In this document: positions 26,132-34,098 of the stretch, one piece after another | Layout of the letters: the number at the start of each line of letters is the position of its first letter | How positions within the stretch are numbered: the first letter of the stretch is position 1 | DNA from: Saccharibacillus alkalitolerans | GTDB taxonomy: Bacteria > Bacillota > Bacilli > Paenibacillales > Paenibacillaceae | Length of the DNA stretch: 64,000 nucleotides | Direction of reading: 5' to 3' | Assembly: GCF_011090185.1 (NCBI RefSeq) | Contig: NZ_JAAFGS010000006.1 | Coordinates: forward strand, 1-64,000 | Position numbers and translations under genes: made by a program | Notes under the pieces: generated by a model | Databases searched by the model: none | Seen by the model: only the letters and a program-made list of their open reading frames with translations | What the model was told of the DNA's origin: nothing

Positions 26132-26853
26132 TTCGCCCACGCTCCCGCCGCCTCGTCCATCAGCACGACCAGATTCGGATGCAGCTGCAGCAGGGAAGCC
26201 GGGCACTGCGTCGTGATCGGGCCGGTCAGCGCCTGCTCGGCGATCCGCGCTTTGGACTCGCCGCGCACGACGAGCATAATCTGCCGCGCCTTCATGATGC
26301 CCGCCACGCCCATCGTGATCGCCTGCTTCGGCACGTCGTCCTCGGATTCGAAAAAGCGCGCGTTCGCCTCGATCGTCCGCTGCTGCAGCGTCGCCGCATG
26401 CGTGCCGGGAATCAGTTCGTCGTCCGGTTCGTTGAAGCCGATATGCCCGTTATGGCCGAGCCCCAGCAGCTGCAGATCGATTCGGTCGTCTTCGATCATG
26501 GCGTCGTAGTAGGCGCATTCCTGCTCCAGATCGACGGCCAGTCCGTTCGGAACGTGGGTGTTCGCCGGATCGATGTCCACCCGGTTGAACAGATGCGTAT
26601 TCATGAAGCAGCGATAGCTCGCCGGATGGCTGCCCGACAGGCCGACGTACTCGTCGAGATTATAAGAACGGGCTTTGGCGAAGCTCAGGCTGCCGCTCTC
26701 GTACAGCTTGACCAGCTCGGCGTAAATGCCGATCGGCGTGCTTCCGGTCGCGAGGCCGAGCACGGCCCGCGGATTGATCCGCAGCAGGCTGGCGATCAGG
26801 CCGGCGCCGGCGCGGTTCAGGTCTTCTTCGGTTCGAAACGTCAACAGGTTCAT
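26128..26853 (-). CDS. nagB: Glucosamine-6-phosphate deaminase
   Basis: The 241-residue enzyme shows NagB motifs LGLATGSTPIGIY (phosphate binding), NLDEYVGL and GLGHNGHIGFNEP. It deaminates and isomerises GlcN-6-P to fructose-6-P. ATG 26853 follows GGAGGTG. It overlaps rpiR upstream (4 bp) and nagA downstream, so the three are one transcript. Confidence 0.94.
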   Translation of the reverse strand: MNLLTFRTEEDLNRAGAGLIASLLRINPRAVLGLATGSTPIGIYAELVKLYESGSLSFAKARSYNLDEYVGLSGSHPASYRCFMNTHLFNRVDIDPANTHVPNGLAVDLEQECAYYDAMIEDDRIDLQLLGLGHNGHIGFNEPDDELIPGTHAATLQQRTIEANARFFESEDDVPKQAITMGVAGIMKARQIMLVVRGESKARIAEQALTGPITTQCPASLLQLHPNLVVLMDEAAGAWAK

Positions 26854-27716
26854 CGATGTGCACCTCCGGATGGTTTCAAATATTGGCGAACGTTGTGATA
26901 AGACTGTTCCAGCATAGGGACGTATTCTTCGAAGCCTTCGCTCACCATCCCTGTAAACAAAATGTCGATCACGTGAAGCTGCGCGATTCGGGACGCCATA
27001 GGGCCGCGCCGCACGCCTTCTTCCAGCGACGAGGTGTACAGGGGAATGTCCGCGACGTCCGGCAGCGGGCTGGCGCCGTAGCGGGTGAGCGACAGCGTCA
27101 GCGCTCCGGCGTCTTTGGCGCATTGCAGCGCGGCGATCGTCTCCGGCGTTTCCCCCGAGTACGAGATCGCCAGCGCCACGTCGCCTTCGTTCAGCGTGGA
27201 AGCCGACGTGATCTGCATATGCGAGTCCGCGAACGCCGTGCAGCTTTTGCCGATGCGGATCAGCTTCTGGTACAGATCCTGCGCGACGATCGACGACGTG
27301 CCCATCCCGTACAGATCGATGCGTTTCGCTCCGCTCAGCGCGGCGACGGCGCGTTCCAGCGCTTCGGGATCGAGCAGCCGGGTCGTGTCGGTGATCGAGG
27401 AGAGATGATTCGCTTCGATCGCGCGCGCGATCTCCTTCAGCGGCCGCCCGGCGACGATGTCCTGATACGTGCCGGCATCCGACGGGCGCGACAGCTCGCC
27501 GATCAGGCGCATTTTAAAATCGGGAAATCCCTTGAAGCGCAGCGACTTGCAAAATCTCGTGACCGTGGCCGGGCTGGTTCCGCATTCGGACGCCAGTTCC
27601 GTGATGCCCAGGCGCTGAACCTGCTCGGGATTTTCCAAAATGTACTCGGCGAGCCGTTTCTCCTGCGGGGAGAAGCGTTCCAGACTTTCTTTTAACAGCG
27701 ACAGCAGGGTGGACAT
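26850..27716 (-). CDS. MurR/RpiR-family transcriptional regulator
   Basis: The 288-residue regulator has an N-terminal HTH_6 domain (ITELASECGTSPATVTRFCKSLRFKGF) and a C-terminal SIS domain (about 110-250) that binds phosphosugars. It heads the operon with nagB and nagA, so it most likely senses GlcNAc-6-P or GlcN-6-P. An AAAGGAG site precedes ATG 27716. Confidence 0.9.
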   Translation of the reverse strand: MSTLLSLLKESLERFSPQEKRLAEYILENPEQVQRLGITELASECGTSPATVTRFCKSLRFKGFPDFKMRLIGELSRPSDAGTYQDIVAGRPLKEIARAIEANHLSSITDTTRLLDPEALERAVAALSGAKRIDLYGMGTSSIVAQDLYQKLIRIGKSCTAFADSHMQITSASTLNEGDVALAISYSGETPETIAALQCAKDAGALTLSLTRYGASPLPDVADIPLYTSSLEEGVRRGPMASRIAQLHVIDILFTGMVSEGFEEYVPMLEQSYHNVRQYLKPSGGAHR

Positions 27717-27763
27717 GACAGGACTCCTTTGCGGGCAGCGATCGGTAGAAACGGGAAGGTTGC

Positions 27764-27786
27764 CTTTTGAAAAATATTTTTAAAAA
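27764..27786. promoter_or_regulatory. AT-rich palindromes upstream of rpiR-nagBA
   Basis: TTTTGAAAAATATTTTTAAAAAT is a near-palindrome, and AGAAAAATGTTTTCT (27801-27815) is a second perfect 6-3-6 palindrome. RpiR-family operators are often AT-rich dyads of this type. Their position 50-100 bp before the regulator start suggests autoregulation; this is inference. Confidence 0.4.
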
Positions 27787-27895
27787 TAAAGCATATAAAC
27801 AGAAAAATGTTTTCTTATCTTCATCATAAACGAAGGGATAAAAGGATACAAGAAGACCCTTCATCCGCCCGGCCGAAAAGCGAAAAACGCCGAAC

Positions 27896-27922
27896 AAAAA
27901 CCGCTTCCGACAGGCGAAAGCG
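27896..27922 (-). terminator. Rho-independent terminator of the lipoprotein gene
   Basis: Read on the minus strand, CCGCTTTCG, a short loop and GGAAGCGG lead into TTTTTG, 16 bases after the lipoprotein stop. Confidence 0.75.
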
Positions 27923-27937
27923 GCATTGGCATTCAGG

Positions 27938-28390
27938 TCAGGACGGCGCAAGCGCAGGATTGGGATAGTCGTCCATCTTCTCCAGCGGGCCGACAAAGAA
28001 CTGTTCGACGGTCTTTTTGCCCGGCAGCGGATTGCCGTTCTCGTCGCGTCCGTTGGGCCGGGTGCCGATCGACGGATCTTGGATGACGTCCAGCATGTTT
28101 TCGATCCGGCGTCGATTCCCTTCCTCGTCGACAAAATAATATTCGTCTTCGGCGGTTCCGTAGGAAGGCTCGGGCGTGGACGTATCCAGCTTGCCGTCGC
28201 TGCCGATTCGAAATACCTGCTTGCCGTCTTCGACCGGAATCTCGGGCGCGCCTTCCTGGGCAAAATCGATCAGCACCCATCCCTCGTAGCCTTCCGGAAG
28301 AAGATAGACGCTTGACGGGCGCGTATCGGTACAGCCGGCGAGGGCGAGCAGGGACAGCAGCCCGAGCAGCAGACACGGAATTTTTTTCAA
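27938..28390 (-). CDS. Small lipoprotein (DUF6843-like)
   Basis: The 150-residue lipoprotein has signal MKKIPCLLLGLLSLLALAGC (lipobox LAGC, Cys20). The mature domain begins SSVYLLPEGYEGWVLIDF, a pattern I associate with DUF6843 proteins of unknown function. AAGGAGG lies just before the start. It is divergent from a YdeI-like gene. Confidence 0.8.
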   Translation of the reverse strand: MKKIPCLLLGLLSLLALAGCTDTRPSSVYLLPEGYEGWVLIDFAQEGAPEIPVEDGKQVFRIGSDGKLDTSTPEPSYGTAEDEYYFVDEEGNRRRIENMLDVIQDPSIGTRPNGRDENGNPLPGKKTVEQFFVGPLEKMDDYPNPALAPS

Positions 28391-28423
28391 TGGGAGTCCT
28401 CCTTGTTGTGCGGCTGCATCCGT

Positions 28424-28429
28424 TATAAT
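28424..28429 (+). promoter_or_regulatory. Probable -10 box for the YdeI-like gene
   Basis: A perfect TATAAT lies 41 bp before the start codon. The best -35 candidate TTGTTG (28403) is only 15 bases upstream, so the pairing is uncertain. Confidence 0.45.
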
Positions 28430-28470
28430 GAAGCCAGTATCATCTTAACGGCCGAATGGAGGGAAAAGTT

Positions 28471-29067
28471 ATGACCGCACCGCAAACGAATCCCAAAGTC
28501 GACGCTTTCCTGGAACGCGCGGAGCAGTGGCGGGAAGAATTCGCGAAGCTCAGAAGCCTGGCGCTGGACAGCGAAATGACGGAAGAACTGAAGTGGGGCC
28601 AGCCCTGCTACACGGTTCAAGGCGGCAACGTCGTGCTCATCCACGGATTCAAAGACTACTGCGCGCTGCTGTTTATCAAAGGCTCGCTGCTGCAGGACAA
28701 TGAACGCATGCTGATCCGGCAGACGCAAAAAGTGCAGGCGGGACGCCAGCTGCGGTTCGACAGCGTATCCGAGATCGAGGAGCGGGAAGAGGAGATCCGG
28801 GCCTATATCCGCGAAGCGATCGAGATCGAAAAAGCGGGCCTGCGGGTCGAATTGAAAACGAGCGAGGAATTCGCCGTGCCGGAAGAACTTCGGGAGAGGT
28901 TCGACAGAGACGCCGCGCTGCAGGAAGCGTTCGAAGGATTGACCCCCGGCCGGCAAAGAGCGTATCTGCTGCATTTTACCGAGCCCAAGCAGTCCAAGAC
29001 CCGGGTATCGAGAATCGAGAAGCACGCGCCGCGCATTATGGAAGGCAAAGGACTGAACGACCGCTAG
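28471..29067 (+). CDS. YdeI/OmdA family protein (DUF1801)
   Basis: The 198-residue protein combines an N-terminal DUF1801 region (ELKWGQPCYTVQGGNVVLIHGFKDYCALLF) with a C-terminal OmdA-like helical tail (LTPGRQRAYLLHFTEPKQSKTR). Bacillus YdeI/YdhG relatives are linked to antimicrobial peptide tolerance, but the mechanism is unknown. ATG 28471 follows GGAGGG. Confidence 0.87.
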   Translation: MTAPQTNPKVDAFLERAEQWREEFAKLRSLALDSEMTEELKWGQPCYTVQGGNVVLIHGFKDYCALLFIKGSLLQDNERMLIRQTQKVQAGRQLRFDSVSEIEEREEEIRAYIREAIEIEKAGLRVELKTSEEFAVPEELRERFDRDAALQEAFEGLTPGRQRAYLLHFTEPKQSKTRVSRIEKHAPRIMEGKGLNDR

Positions 29068-29115
29068 CCTGATCCCGCGGCATCCCAAAAAGAATCGAAC
29101 AGGAGAGAACCGAAC

Positions 29116-29787
29116 ATGACGCAGTCGCTTATTTTCGATATGGACGGAACGCTTTTTCAGACGGACAAAATTCTGGAGATTTCGCTGGAAGAAGCGTTCG
29201 ATCATCTCAGGTCGCGGGGGGAATGGGAGCGGGAGACGCCGATCGACGCCTACCGCGAGATCATGGGCGTGCCGCTGCCGAAAGTCTGGGAGACGCTGCT
29301 GCCGCGGCATTCGCTCGCACTCCGGGAGGAGGTCGACGCTTATTTTCTGGACAGGCTGATCGACAACATTAACCTCGGCAAAGGCGCCCTGTATCCCGGT
29401 GTGGAGGAAGTCTTCGGTTATTTGCAGGACAGCGGCCGCCCGATCTACATCGCAAGCAACGGCCTGATCGCTTACCTGGACGCCATTGTCCGCTATTACG
29501 GTCTGGACCGCTGGGTGACGGAAGTGTTCAGCATTCAGCAGATCGAATCGTTGAACAAATCGGACCTGGTCCGAACGATCGTCGACAAATACGGCATCAC
29601 GGACGGAGCGGTCGCGGGCGACCGTCTGTCGGATATCCGGGCGGCCAAAGACAACGGACTGCTGGCGATCGGGTGCCGTTTCGATTTCGCGCAGGCCGAC
29701 GAAATGGCGCAGGCGGATCGGGTCATCGACGATTGGAGCCAGCTGCCGGCGGTATTGGGTGAGACGCGGGAAGCTGCCGACATTTGA
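29116..29787 (+). CDS. HAD-superfamily hydrolase
   Basis: The 223-residue cytoplasmic phosphatase has motif I FDMDGTLF, motif II YIASNG, motif III Lys around NKSDL, and motif IV VAGDRLSDIRAAK. The cap insertion is helical (subclass I). The phosphorylated substrate is unknown. Confidence 0.9.
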   Translation: MTQSLIFDMDGTLFQTDKILEISLEEAFDHLRSRGEWERETPIDAYREIMGVPLPKVWETLLPRHSLALREEVDAYFLDRLIDNINLGKGALYPGVEEVFGYLQDSGRPIYIASNGLIAYLDAIVRYYGLDRWVTEVFSIQQIESLNKSDLVRTIVDKYGITDGAVAGDRLSDIRAAKDNGLLAIGCRFDFAQADEMAQADRVIDDWSQLPAVLGETREAADI

Positions 29788-29808
29788 ATGGGGGAAGGAG
29801 AAGAGCGA

Positions 29809-30261
29809 ATGGACATTTTCAAAGCAATCCAGGACGGACAGACGGAAGCCGTGGAACGATATCTGACGGGCGGCGCCGATCCCAATCGCATATACGAAAA
29901 CGGCTGGACCCTGCTGAAAGCGGCCGCCGAGCACGAACAGCCGGAGATCGTCAAGCTGCTCGTGGAGGGCGGCGCGGACGTCAATCTTCAGCCTGACGGA
30001 GGCTGGACGGCGCTTCATCAGGCGGTGGATATCGCGATCGACGGCACGATTCAGACCGGCGGGCAGCCGGGCGACGAACCCGTAGCGATCATCCGGTATC
30101 TGCTGGAGCACGGCGCGGACCCGGAACTTCGGGATACGGACGGCCAACACGCGCTGGACATCGCCGAAGCTTATCGCTCCGAGAAAGTGATCGCCGTGCT
30201 GCAAAGCGGCATGCCGCGGTCGAATCCGGAATCGGATCGGAATAACCCCGGTTCCGTCTAA
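29809..30261 (+). CDS. Ankyrin-repeat protein
   Basis: The 150-residue protein has three to four ankyrin repeats, such as NGWTLLKAAAEHEQPEIVKLLVEGGADVN and a later EHGADPELRDTDGQHALDIA. These mediate protein-protein contacts. ATG 29809 follows AAGGAG. Its 3' end overlaps the convergent hydrolase by 4 bp. Confidence 0.88.
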   Translation: MDIFKAIQDGQTEAVERYLTGGADPNRIYENGWTLLKAAAEHEQPEIVKLLVEGGADVNLQPDGGWTALHQAVDIAIDGTIQTGGQPGDEPVAIIRYLLEHGADPELRDTDGQHALDIAEAYRSEKVIAVLQSGMPRSNPESDRNNPGSV

Positions 30262-31007
30262 GCCTTCCGCCAGTTCAGCCCTTCCAAAAAACGGTGCACG
30301 TCCGCGAACACCTCCGCCTGCTCCGGTCCCAGCGTCAGAATATGCCCGGACTGCGGATAGAGGGTGTACGTTTTGCGCGGATGTCTCACTTTGCCGTAAA
30401 TGACTTCCGCGCTGTCCAGGTACAGCGGATTGTCCAGCCCGCCCTGCATGACGGCGACGGGAGCGTCGATCTCCCGCAGCCGTTCGCCGGTATCGGAGAT
30501 CAAATCCTGCAGCTCGGTCAACCGGTCGCGAGGCCGCGCCTGCAGCGCTTCGATCTCCTCCTGCACGACGTCCGGGCTTTTGCCTTCGAACGTCTTGTAC
30601 GACCGGGCATAGCTCAGGACGCGCCGGAACAGGTCGTCGGCGCTCTTGCCTCGGATCGGCGCGCACATGGATACGACGCCGGCGACGGGATATTCGGTGC
30701 CGAGCCGCAGCGCAAACACGGCCCCCAACGACACCCCGACCGCCGCGATCTCGGTATACCCTTCCGCGACCAGCCGGCGGTAGCCTTCCTCGGCGTCCCG
30801 CCGCCAGTTTTCCGGGGAGAGGTCCAGCAGCTCCTCGGCCGCGTCTCCGTGTCCGGTGTAAAGCGGGGCGTGGCACGTATAGCCTTTTTCATGCAGATAA
30901 CGTCCCAATTTGCGCACGTCCGCCGGGCTGCCCGTAAATCCGTGCAGCAGCAGAACGGCGCGTTTGCCGGACGAATAAGTAAAAGGCTGGGGAGGGATCA
31001 TCTTCAT
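30258..31007 (-). CDS. Alpha/beta hydrolase, carboxylesterase type
   Basis: The 249-residue hydrolase has the oxyanion motif LLLHGFTGSPADVR, the nucleophile elbow GVSLG, and acid/base residues in the C-terminal region (GLDNPLY, PQSGHIL). It resembles Est30-like monoglyceride lipases and carboxylesterases. ATG 31007 is placed 6-8 bases after GGAGTG; a GTG at 31016 is the alternative. Confidence 0.88.
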   Translation of the reverse strand: MKMIPPQPFTYSSGKRAVLLLHGFTGSPADVRKLGRYLHEKGYTCHAPLYTGHGDAAEELLDLSPENWRRDAEEGYRRLVAEGYTEIAAVGVSLGAVFALRLGTEYPVAGVVSMCAPIRGKSADDLFRRVLSYARSYKTFEGKSPDVVQEEIEALQARPRDRLTELQDLISDTGERLREIDAPVAVMQGGLDNPLYLDSAEVIYGKVRHPRKTYTLYPQSGHILTLGPEQAEVFADVHRFLEGLNWRKA

Positions 31008-31233
31008 GGCGTTCACTCCGATTCTGAGCAGAATTCGGACCGACTCGAAAGCCGGGTCCGCGCGTCGATCATACTCTTATATCTAACCATACATATGCGC
31101 TGCGTTAAAGTTGAGAAGTGTGCGGAATATCCGTTAAAATGAGGAAGATTCGTACATTCAGGACGTTTGCGCAAGCGTATCGGTGAGAGCTACCGCCGTT
31201 TACGCAAACGCCTTCAATTCTTGGGAGGTAACG

Positions 31234-31581
31234 ATGCTGAGGACCGTGTTGGGAAGATTCAAAGTGATCGGAGTGCTGGAAGGGATCTCGTTTCTGCTGC
31301 TGCTCCTGGTCGCGATGCCGCTGAAGTACGCCGCCGGCGTCGACCAGGCCGTCTCGATCGTCGGAATGGCGCATGGCGTGCTGTTCGTGCTGTATATCCT
31401 GGCGGTGCTGCATGCGTTCATGGAACTGAAATGGGGCATGAAAAAGCTGCTGTGGGCGCTGGCCGCGGCCGTGCTGCCAGCAGGCACGTTCGTGTTCGAG
31501 TCGTATTTGAACAAAGAGATTGCGGCGGGCCGCGCTTACGCGACGCCGGAGGAAGCGGATCGGGGGAGACGGGCGGTATAG
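31234..31581 (+). CDS. DUF3817 membrane protein (YdzA-like)
   Basis: The 115-residue protein has three transmembrane helices and the family pattern VIGVLEGISFLLLLLVAMPLKY and GMAHGVLFVLYI. Function is unknown. ATG 31234 follows GGGAGGT. Confidence 0.87.
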   Translation: MLRTVLGRFKVIGVLEGISFLLLLLVAMPLKYAAGVDQAVSIVGMAHGVLFVLYILAVLHAFMELKWGMKKLLWALAAAVLPAGTFVFESYLNKEIAAGRAYATPEEADRGRRAV

Positions 31582-31632
31582 GCGGAACGTAGACCGGATA
31601 CAACCACATAAGCAAGCAGCGCCGAAAGCATC

Positions 31633-31668
31633 GGGCCTTGAGATGAAACTCCATCTTAAGGCCCTTTT
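31633..31668 (+). terminator. Rho-independent terminator
   Basis: GGGCCTTGAGATG, loop AAACT, CATCTTAAGGCCC, then five T. It isolates the recombinase gene from upstream transcription. Confidence 0.87.
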
Positions 31669-31728
31669 TCTATGTAAAACTAGATTTCCAATTATTCCAA
31701 ACGATGATAAACTGAGGAGGCAAGCAGG

Positions 31729-32877
31729 ATGAAAATAGGTTTGAGGTACCAAGGCGATGGGACGGTAGGAGTGAAGCTGGAGCGTTACGGGCCGGAAGAA
31801 TTGAGAGGGATACGTTCCGTGCCGGGCCGTGCATGGCTGCAGGATGAGAAAGTGTGGACCATTCCATACAGCCTGCCGGCATTGGAGGTTCTGCTCAAAG
31901 CTTATCCTATGGATGAATTCGTGGGCGACGAACGGCTGATCCGCGAACTTCTGTCTATTAAGGAACGGCTTCAACATCCTCGGCAGGAGCGGATCATTCC
32001 GGAGACAGCCGAGAGCCGCGTTGAGAGCGGGCCGTGGAATGCGGAACGCGAGCGGGAACTGCGCGACGCCCTGAAAGCCAGAGGATACAGCAGCAGGACG
32101 ATCAAAGCGTATACGTCGCAGGTCCGGCGCTTTTTTGCGGAAACGGACGGAGCGGATACGGACATTGGCGAGACAGCGGTACAAAAATATGCGCTGGCGC
32201 TGCTCGAAAAAGGCCTCTCGCATGCTTACGTGAACCAGGCGATCAGCGCGCTTAAGTTCCATTTTCGTTATGTACTGAATCGCCCTAAGTCGAATGGCTA
32301 CGTCCGACCCAAAAAAGAAAGCAAACTGCCGGACGTGCTCTCGCTTGGCGAGGTGGTGCGGCTGCTCAAAAGCGTGCCGAATCTCAAGCACAAGACGATT
32401 CTGTACCTGACCTATACTTCGGGCCTGCGCGTTAGCGAAGTCGTTCGTCTTCGTCCGACGGACTGCGACCGGGAGCGGCATATCGTGAAGGTACGCCAAG
32501 GAAAAGGCAGGAAAGACCGGCAGACCCTGCTCTCCGAGGCGGCAGCCGGAGTATTGGAGCGCTACATCGAGCAGGAACAGCCGGAAGGCTGGTTGTTTCC
32601 CGGACAGCGGGAAGGAAGGCATCTGACGGAACGCTCGGCGCAGAAAGTGTTCGAAAAAGCGCTGCTCCAGGCGGGAATTCGCAAAGAAGTGAGCATCCAT
32701 TCGCTGCGGCATTCTTTTGCGACTCACCTGCTGGAAAACGGAATAGACCTTCGCTACATCCAGGAGCTGCTCGGTCACCAAAGCGTACGAACGACAGAAC
32801 GCTATACGCATGTGAGCAGACGGGATATCGGGAAGATCCAGAGCCCTTTGGATCGGCTGGGCGGGCTGGATGAGTAG
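31729..32877 (+). CDS. Tyrosine recombinase of the cassette array
   Basis: The 382-residue recombinase carries the full catalytic set: Arg234 (SGLRVSE), Lys259 (GKGRKDR), His324 and Arg327 (SIHSLRHSF), His350 (LLGHQSV) and the nucleophile Tyr359 (ERYTHV). A SAM-like core-binding domain spans about 105-190. A 60-residue N-terminal extension (PGRAWLQDEKVWTIP) is absent from XerC/D and most IntI. The C-terminus KIQSPLDRL recalls the IntI1 ending VRSPLD, but the roughly 20-residue IntI-specific segment before the His/Arg box is absent. It lies 132 bp before the first cassette junction and reads toward it. AGGAGG precedes its ATG. Confidence 0.9.
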   Translation: MKIGLRYQGDGTVGVKLERYGPEELRGIRSVPGRAWLQDEKVWTIPYSLPALEVLLKAYPMDEFVGDERLIRELLSIKERLQHPRQERIIPETAESRVESGPWNAERERELRDALKARGYSSRTIKAYTSQVRRFFAETDGADTDIGETAVQKYALALLEKGLSHAYVNQAISALKFHFRYVLNRPKSNGYVRPKKESKLPDVLSLGEVVRLLKSVPNLKHKTILYLTYTSGLRVSEVVRLRPTDCDRERHIVKVRQGKGRKDRQTLLSEAAAGVLERYIEQEQPEGWLFPGQREGRHLTERSAQKVFEKALLQAGIRKEVSIHSLRHSFATHLLENGIDLRYIQELLGHQSVRTTERYTHVSRRDIGKIQSPLDRLGGLDE

Positions 32878-32884
32878 AGCGGAG

Positions 32885-33016
32885 GAAGTACGGGAATACC
32901 GGTGGACGGTGGAATTGACGAAGTTCGAGAATACCACGGAGTAGGCAGGTTGTAAGAAGTTCGGGAATACGGCAGGGAAGAGAGATTGGCGAAGTTCGGG
33001 AATAAGACGTTATCTG
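32885..33016 (+). other. attI-like site with four direct repeats
   Basis: GAAGTACGGGAATAC (32885), GAAGTTCGAGAATAC (32920), GAAGTTCGGGAATAC (32956) and GAAGTTCGGGAATAA (32991) recur every 35-36 bp just after the recombinase stop. The last leads directly into GAC-GTTATCTG, where the first cassette begins at 33010. The core GGGAATAAGAC-GTTA resembles the attC 3' arm GTGAATACAGGAAC-GTTA and variant D GGGAACACAACAAC-GTTA. The repeats are likely recombinase-binding sites, as DR1/DR2 are in attI1. Confidence 0.75.
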
Positions 33017-33086
33017 TAAGATTTCCCCCAAGAACTTGTAAGTGTCTCATTCGCAACGTCCTGTTGCTTGAAGTAGGCGATGAAGG

Positions 33087-33221
33087 GTTATAAAGGCTGC
33101 CAAGACTATCGAGGCTATAAAGACGGACAAAGCTATAAAGGCGGACAGGGCTATAAAAACGGATAGAACTATAAAGACGTACAGAATTATAAACAGGGAT
33201 AAAGCGATAAAGATGGACAAG
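33087..33221. repeat. 18-bp minisatellite filling cassette 1
   Basis: About seven copies of an 18-bp unit like GCTATAAAGACGGACAAA start at 33087, 33114, 33132, 33150, 33168, 33186 and 33204, with one 9-bp half unit at 33105. Read forward it gives a GYKDGQ-type hexapeptide, open only from 33081 to a stop in the fourth unit; read backward it gives a VRLYS-type hexapeptide open across the whole cassette. Neither frame has a good ribosome site, so coding is doubtful. Confidence 0.8.
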
Positions 33222-33280
33222 GCTAATGATTAAAGTGGGCCGACGTCCTGTCTCGATTCGAAGAAGTGGTGTAAATCCAA

Positions 33281-33378
33281 CAGATAACATAATATTCACG
33301 CTGCGGACATTCGTCCTTGGTCTGGCATTCGCCAGACACCCAACATGCGTTGGGTCGTGAATACAGGAACGTTATGAG
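33281..33378 (+). other. attC-like site A (98 bp)
   Basis: R'' CAGATAAC matches the cassette 1 start GTTATCTG. After spacer ATAA, arm TATTCACG pairs with CGTGAATA, then spacer CAGGAAC leads to R' GTTATGAG. Three hairpins lie inside: GGAC/GTCC, GTCTGGC/GCCAGAC and CCCAAC/GTTGGG, all with 4-base loops. Confidence 0.88.
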
Positions 33379-33454
33379 AAATCATTGTGGGACAAAGAAT
33401 ATAAACCAAAGCAAAAAAATCAAAACCGAGAGTAGAGCGAGAGGAACCTAAACC

Positions 33455-33784
33455 ATGGATGATTTTACGAAGAAGCGAATTATAAAATTGATGGATGAAT
33501 ATGTTCAACAAGCTGTACCCGAACATGTGAAAGATCAAATAGGATGCAGCTATAAGATCAGAGGGAACCACGTGACCTTGATTGAAGAAAGAAAAGCTTT
33601 CAAAAGTGAGAAGTGGGTACAACGCCCAATCGCTCAATTTCGTTTGGACGAAAAGCAGTGGAAAATCTATTGGAGAGATAGTAAAGAAAAATGGCATTTT
33701 ATAGATGATTATGAACCGAACGAAGATTTTGAAACCCAATTAAAGATCGTTGATCAAGACGAGAATGGAGTGTTTTGGGGTTGA
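33455..33784 (+). CDS. DUF3024-like cassette protein
   Basis: The 109-residue protein has the DUF3024 pattern: RPIAQFRLDEKQWKIYWRD, KWHFIDDYEP and DENGVFWG at the C-terminus. Function is unknown; from memory such proteins recur in integron cassette arrays. It starts 84 bp into cassette 2, reads away from attI and is far more AT-rich than the host. GAGAGGAACC upstream is a modest ribosome site. Confidence 0.82.
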   Translation: MDDFTKKRIIKLMDEYVQQAVPEHVKDQIGCSYKIRGNHVTLIEERKAFKSEKWVQRPIAQFRLDEKQWKIYWRDSKEKWHFIDDYEPNEDFETQLKIVDQDENGVFWG

Positions 33785-33897
33785 ATCGAAGAGGATAAGG
33801 AAAGCGACCCGTGAATACAGCATCCGATCTTCGAATCTGAATAGAATGATCAAACATTAGAAAATCTAGGAGAGATCTTAGAAAGAACGAATGGGTT

Positions 33898-33975
33898 AGG
33901 AAGAAGAAAGAGACAAACGAAGATATTGAAACCTGATTTAAAGTCATGAATAAAGACTTTGAAGGAATATTTGAA
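33898..33975 (+). pseudogene. Decayed second copy of the DUF3024-like C-terminus
   Basis: Read in the frame of 33916, the sequence gives NEDIET-stop-FKVMNKDFEGIF, which aligns with NEDFETQLKIVDQDENGVF of the intact gene just upstream. An in-frame stop and no start show it is dead. It implies a duplication or a fusion of two related cassettes whose intervening attC was lost. Confidence 0.7.
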
Positions 33976-34000
33976 GTGAACTCGAAGAAGCCAATGACAT

Positions 34001-34098
34001 CTCATAACATAATATTCATGCTGCGGACATCCGTCCTTGGTCTGGCATTCGCCGGACACCCGACATACGTCGGGTCATGAATACAGGAACGTTAGGCG
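34001..34098 (+). other. attC-like site B (98 bp)
   Basis: R'' CTCATAAC complements the cassette 2 start GTTATGAG, and R' is GTTAGGCG. The outer arm is TATTCATG/CATGAATA, with a compensated change from site A. Inner hairpins are GGAC/GTCC, GTCTGGC/GCCGGAC (one G-T pair) and CCCGAC/GTCGGG. Confidence 0.88.

Noticed and set aside
24125-26509. 794-aa plus-strand frame opposite nagA and nagB
   Set aside because: High GC leaves the antisense frame open; the minus-strand genes have full enzyme motifs and ribosome sites.
31158-31211. Inverted GTTTGCG/CGCAAAC pair upstream of the DUF3817 gene
   Set aside because: Short arms with a long spacer and no link to a regulator; not distinguishable from chance.
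32802-33299. 165-aa minus-strand frame across the first cassette and attI
   Set aside because: It consists of minisatellite-derived hexapeptides and starts inside an attC-like site without a ribosome site.
33281-33378. The attC-like cloverleaf as a tRNA gene
   Set aside because: The branch pattern is superficially tRNA-like, but there is no T-loop GTTCRA, no anticodon arm of 5 bp with a 7-base loop, and no CCA-side acceptor stem of the right length.
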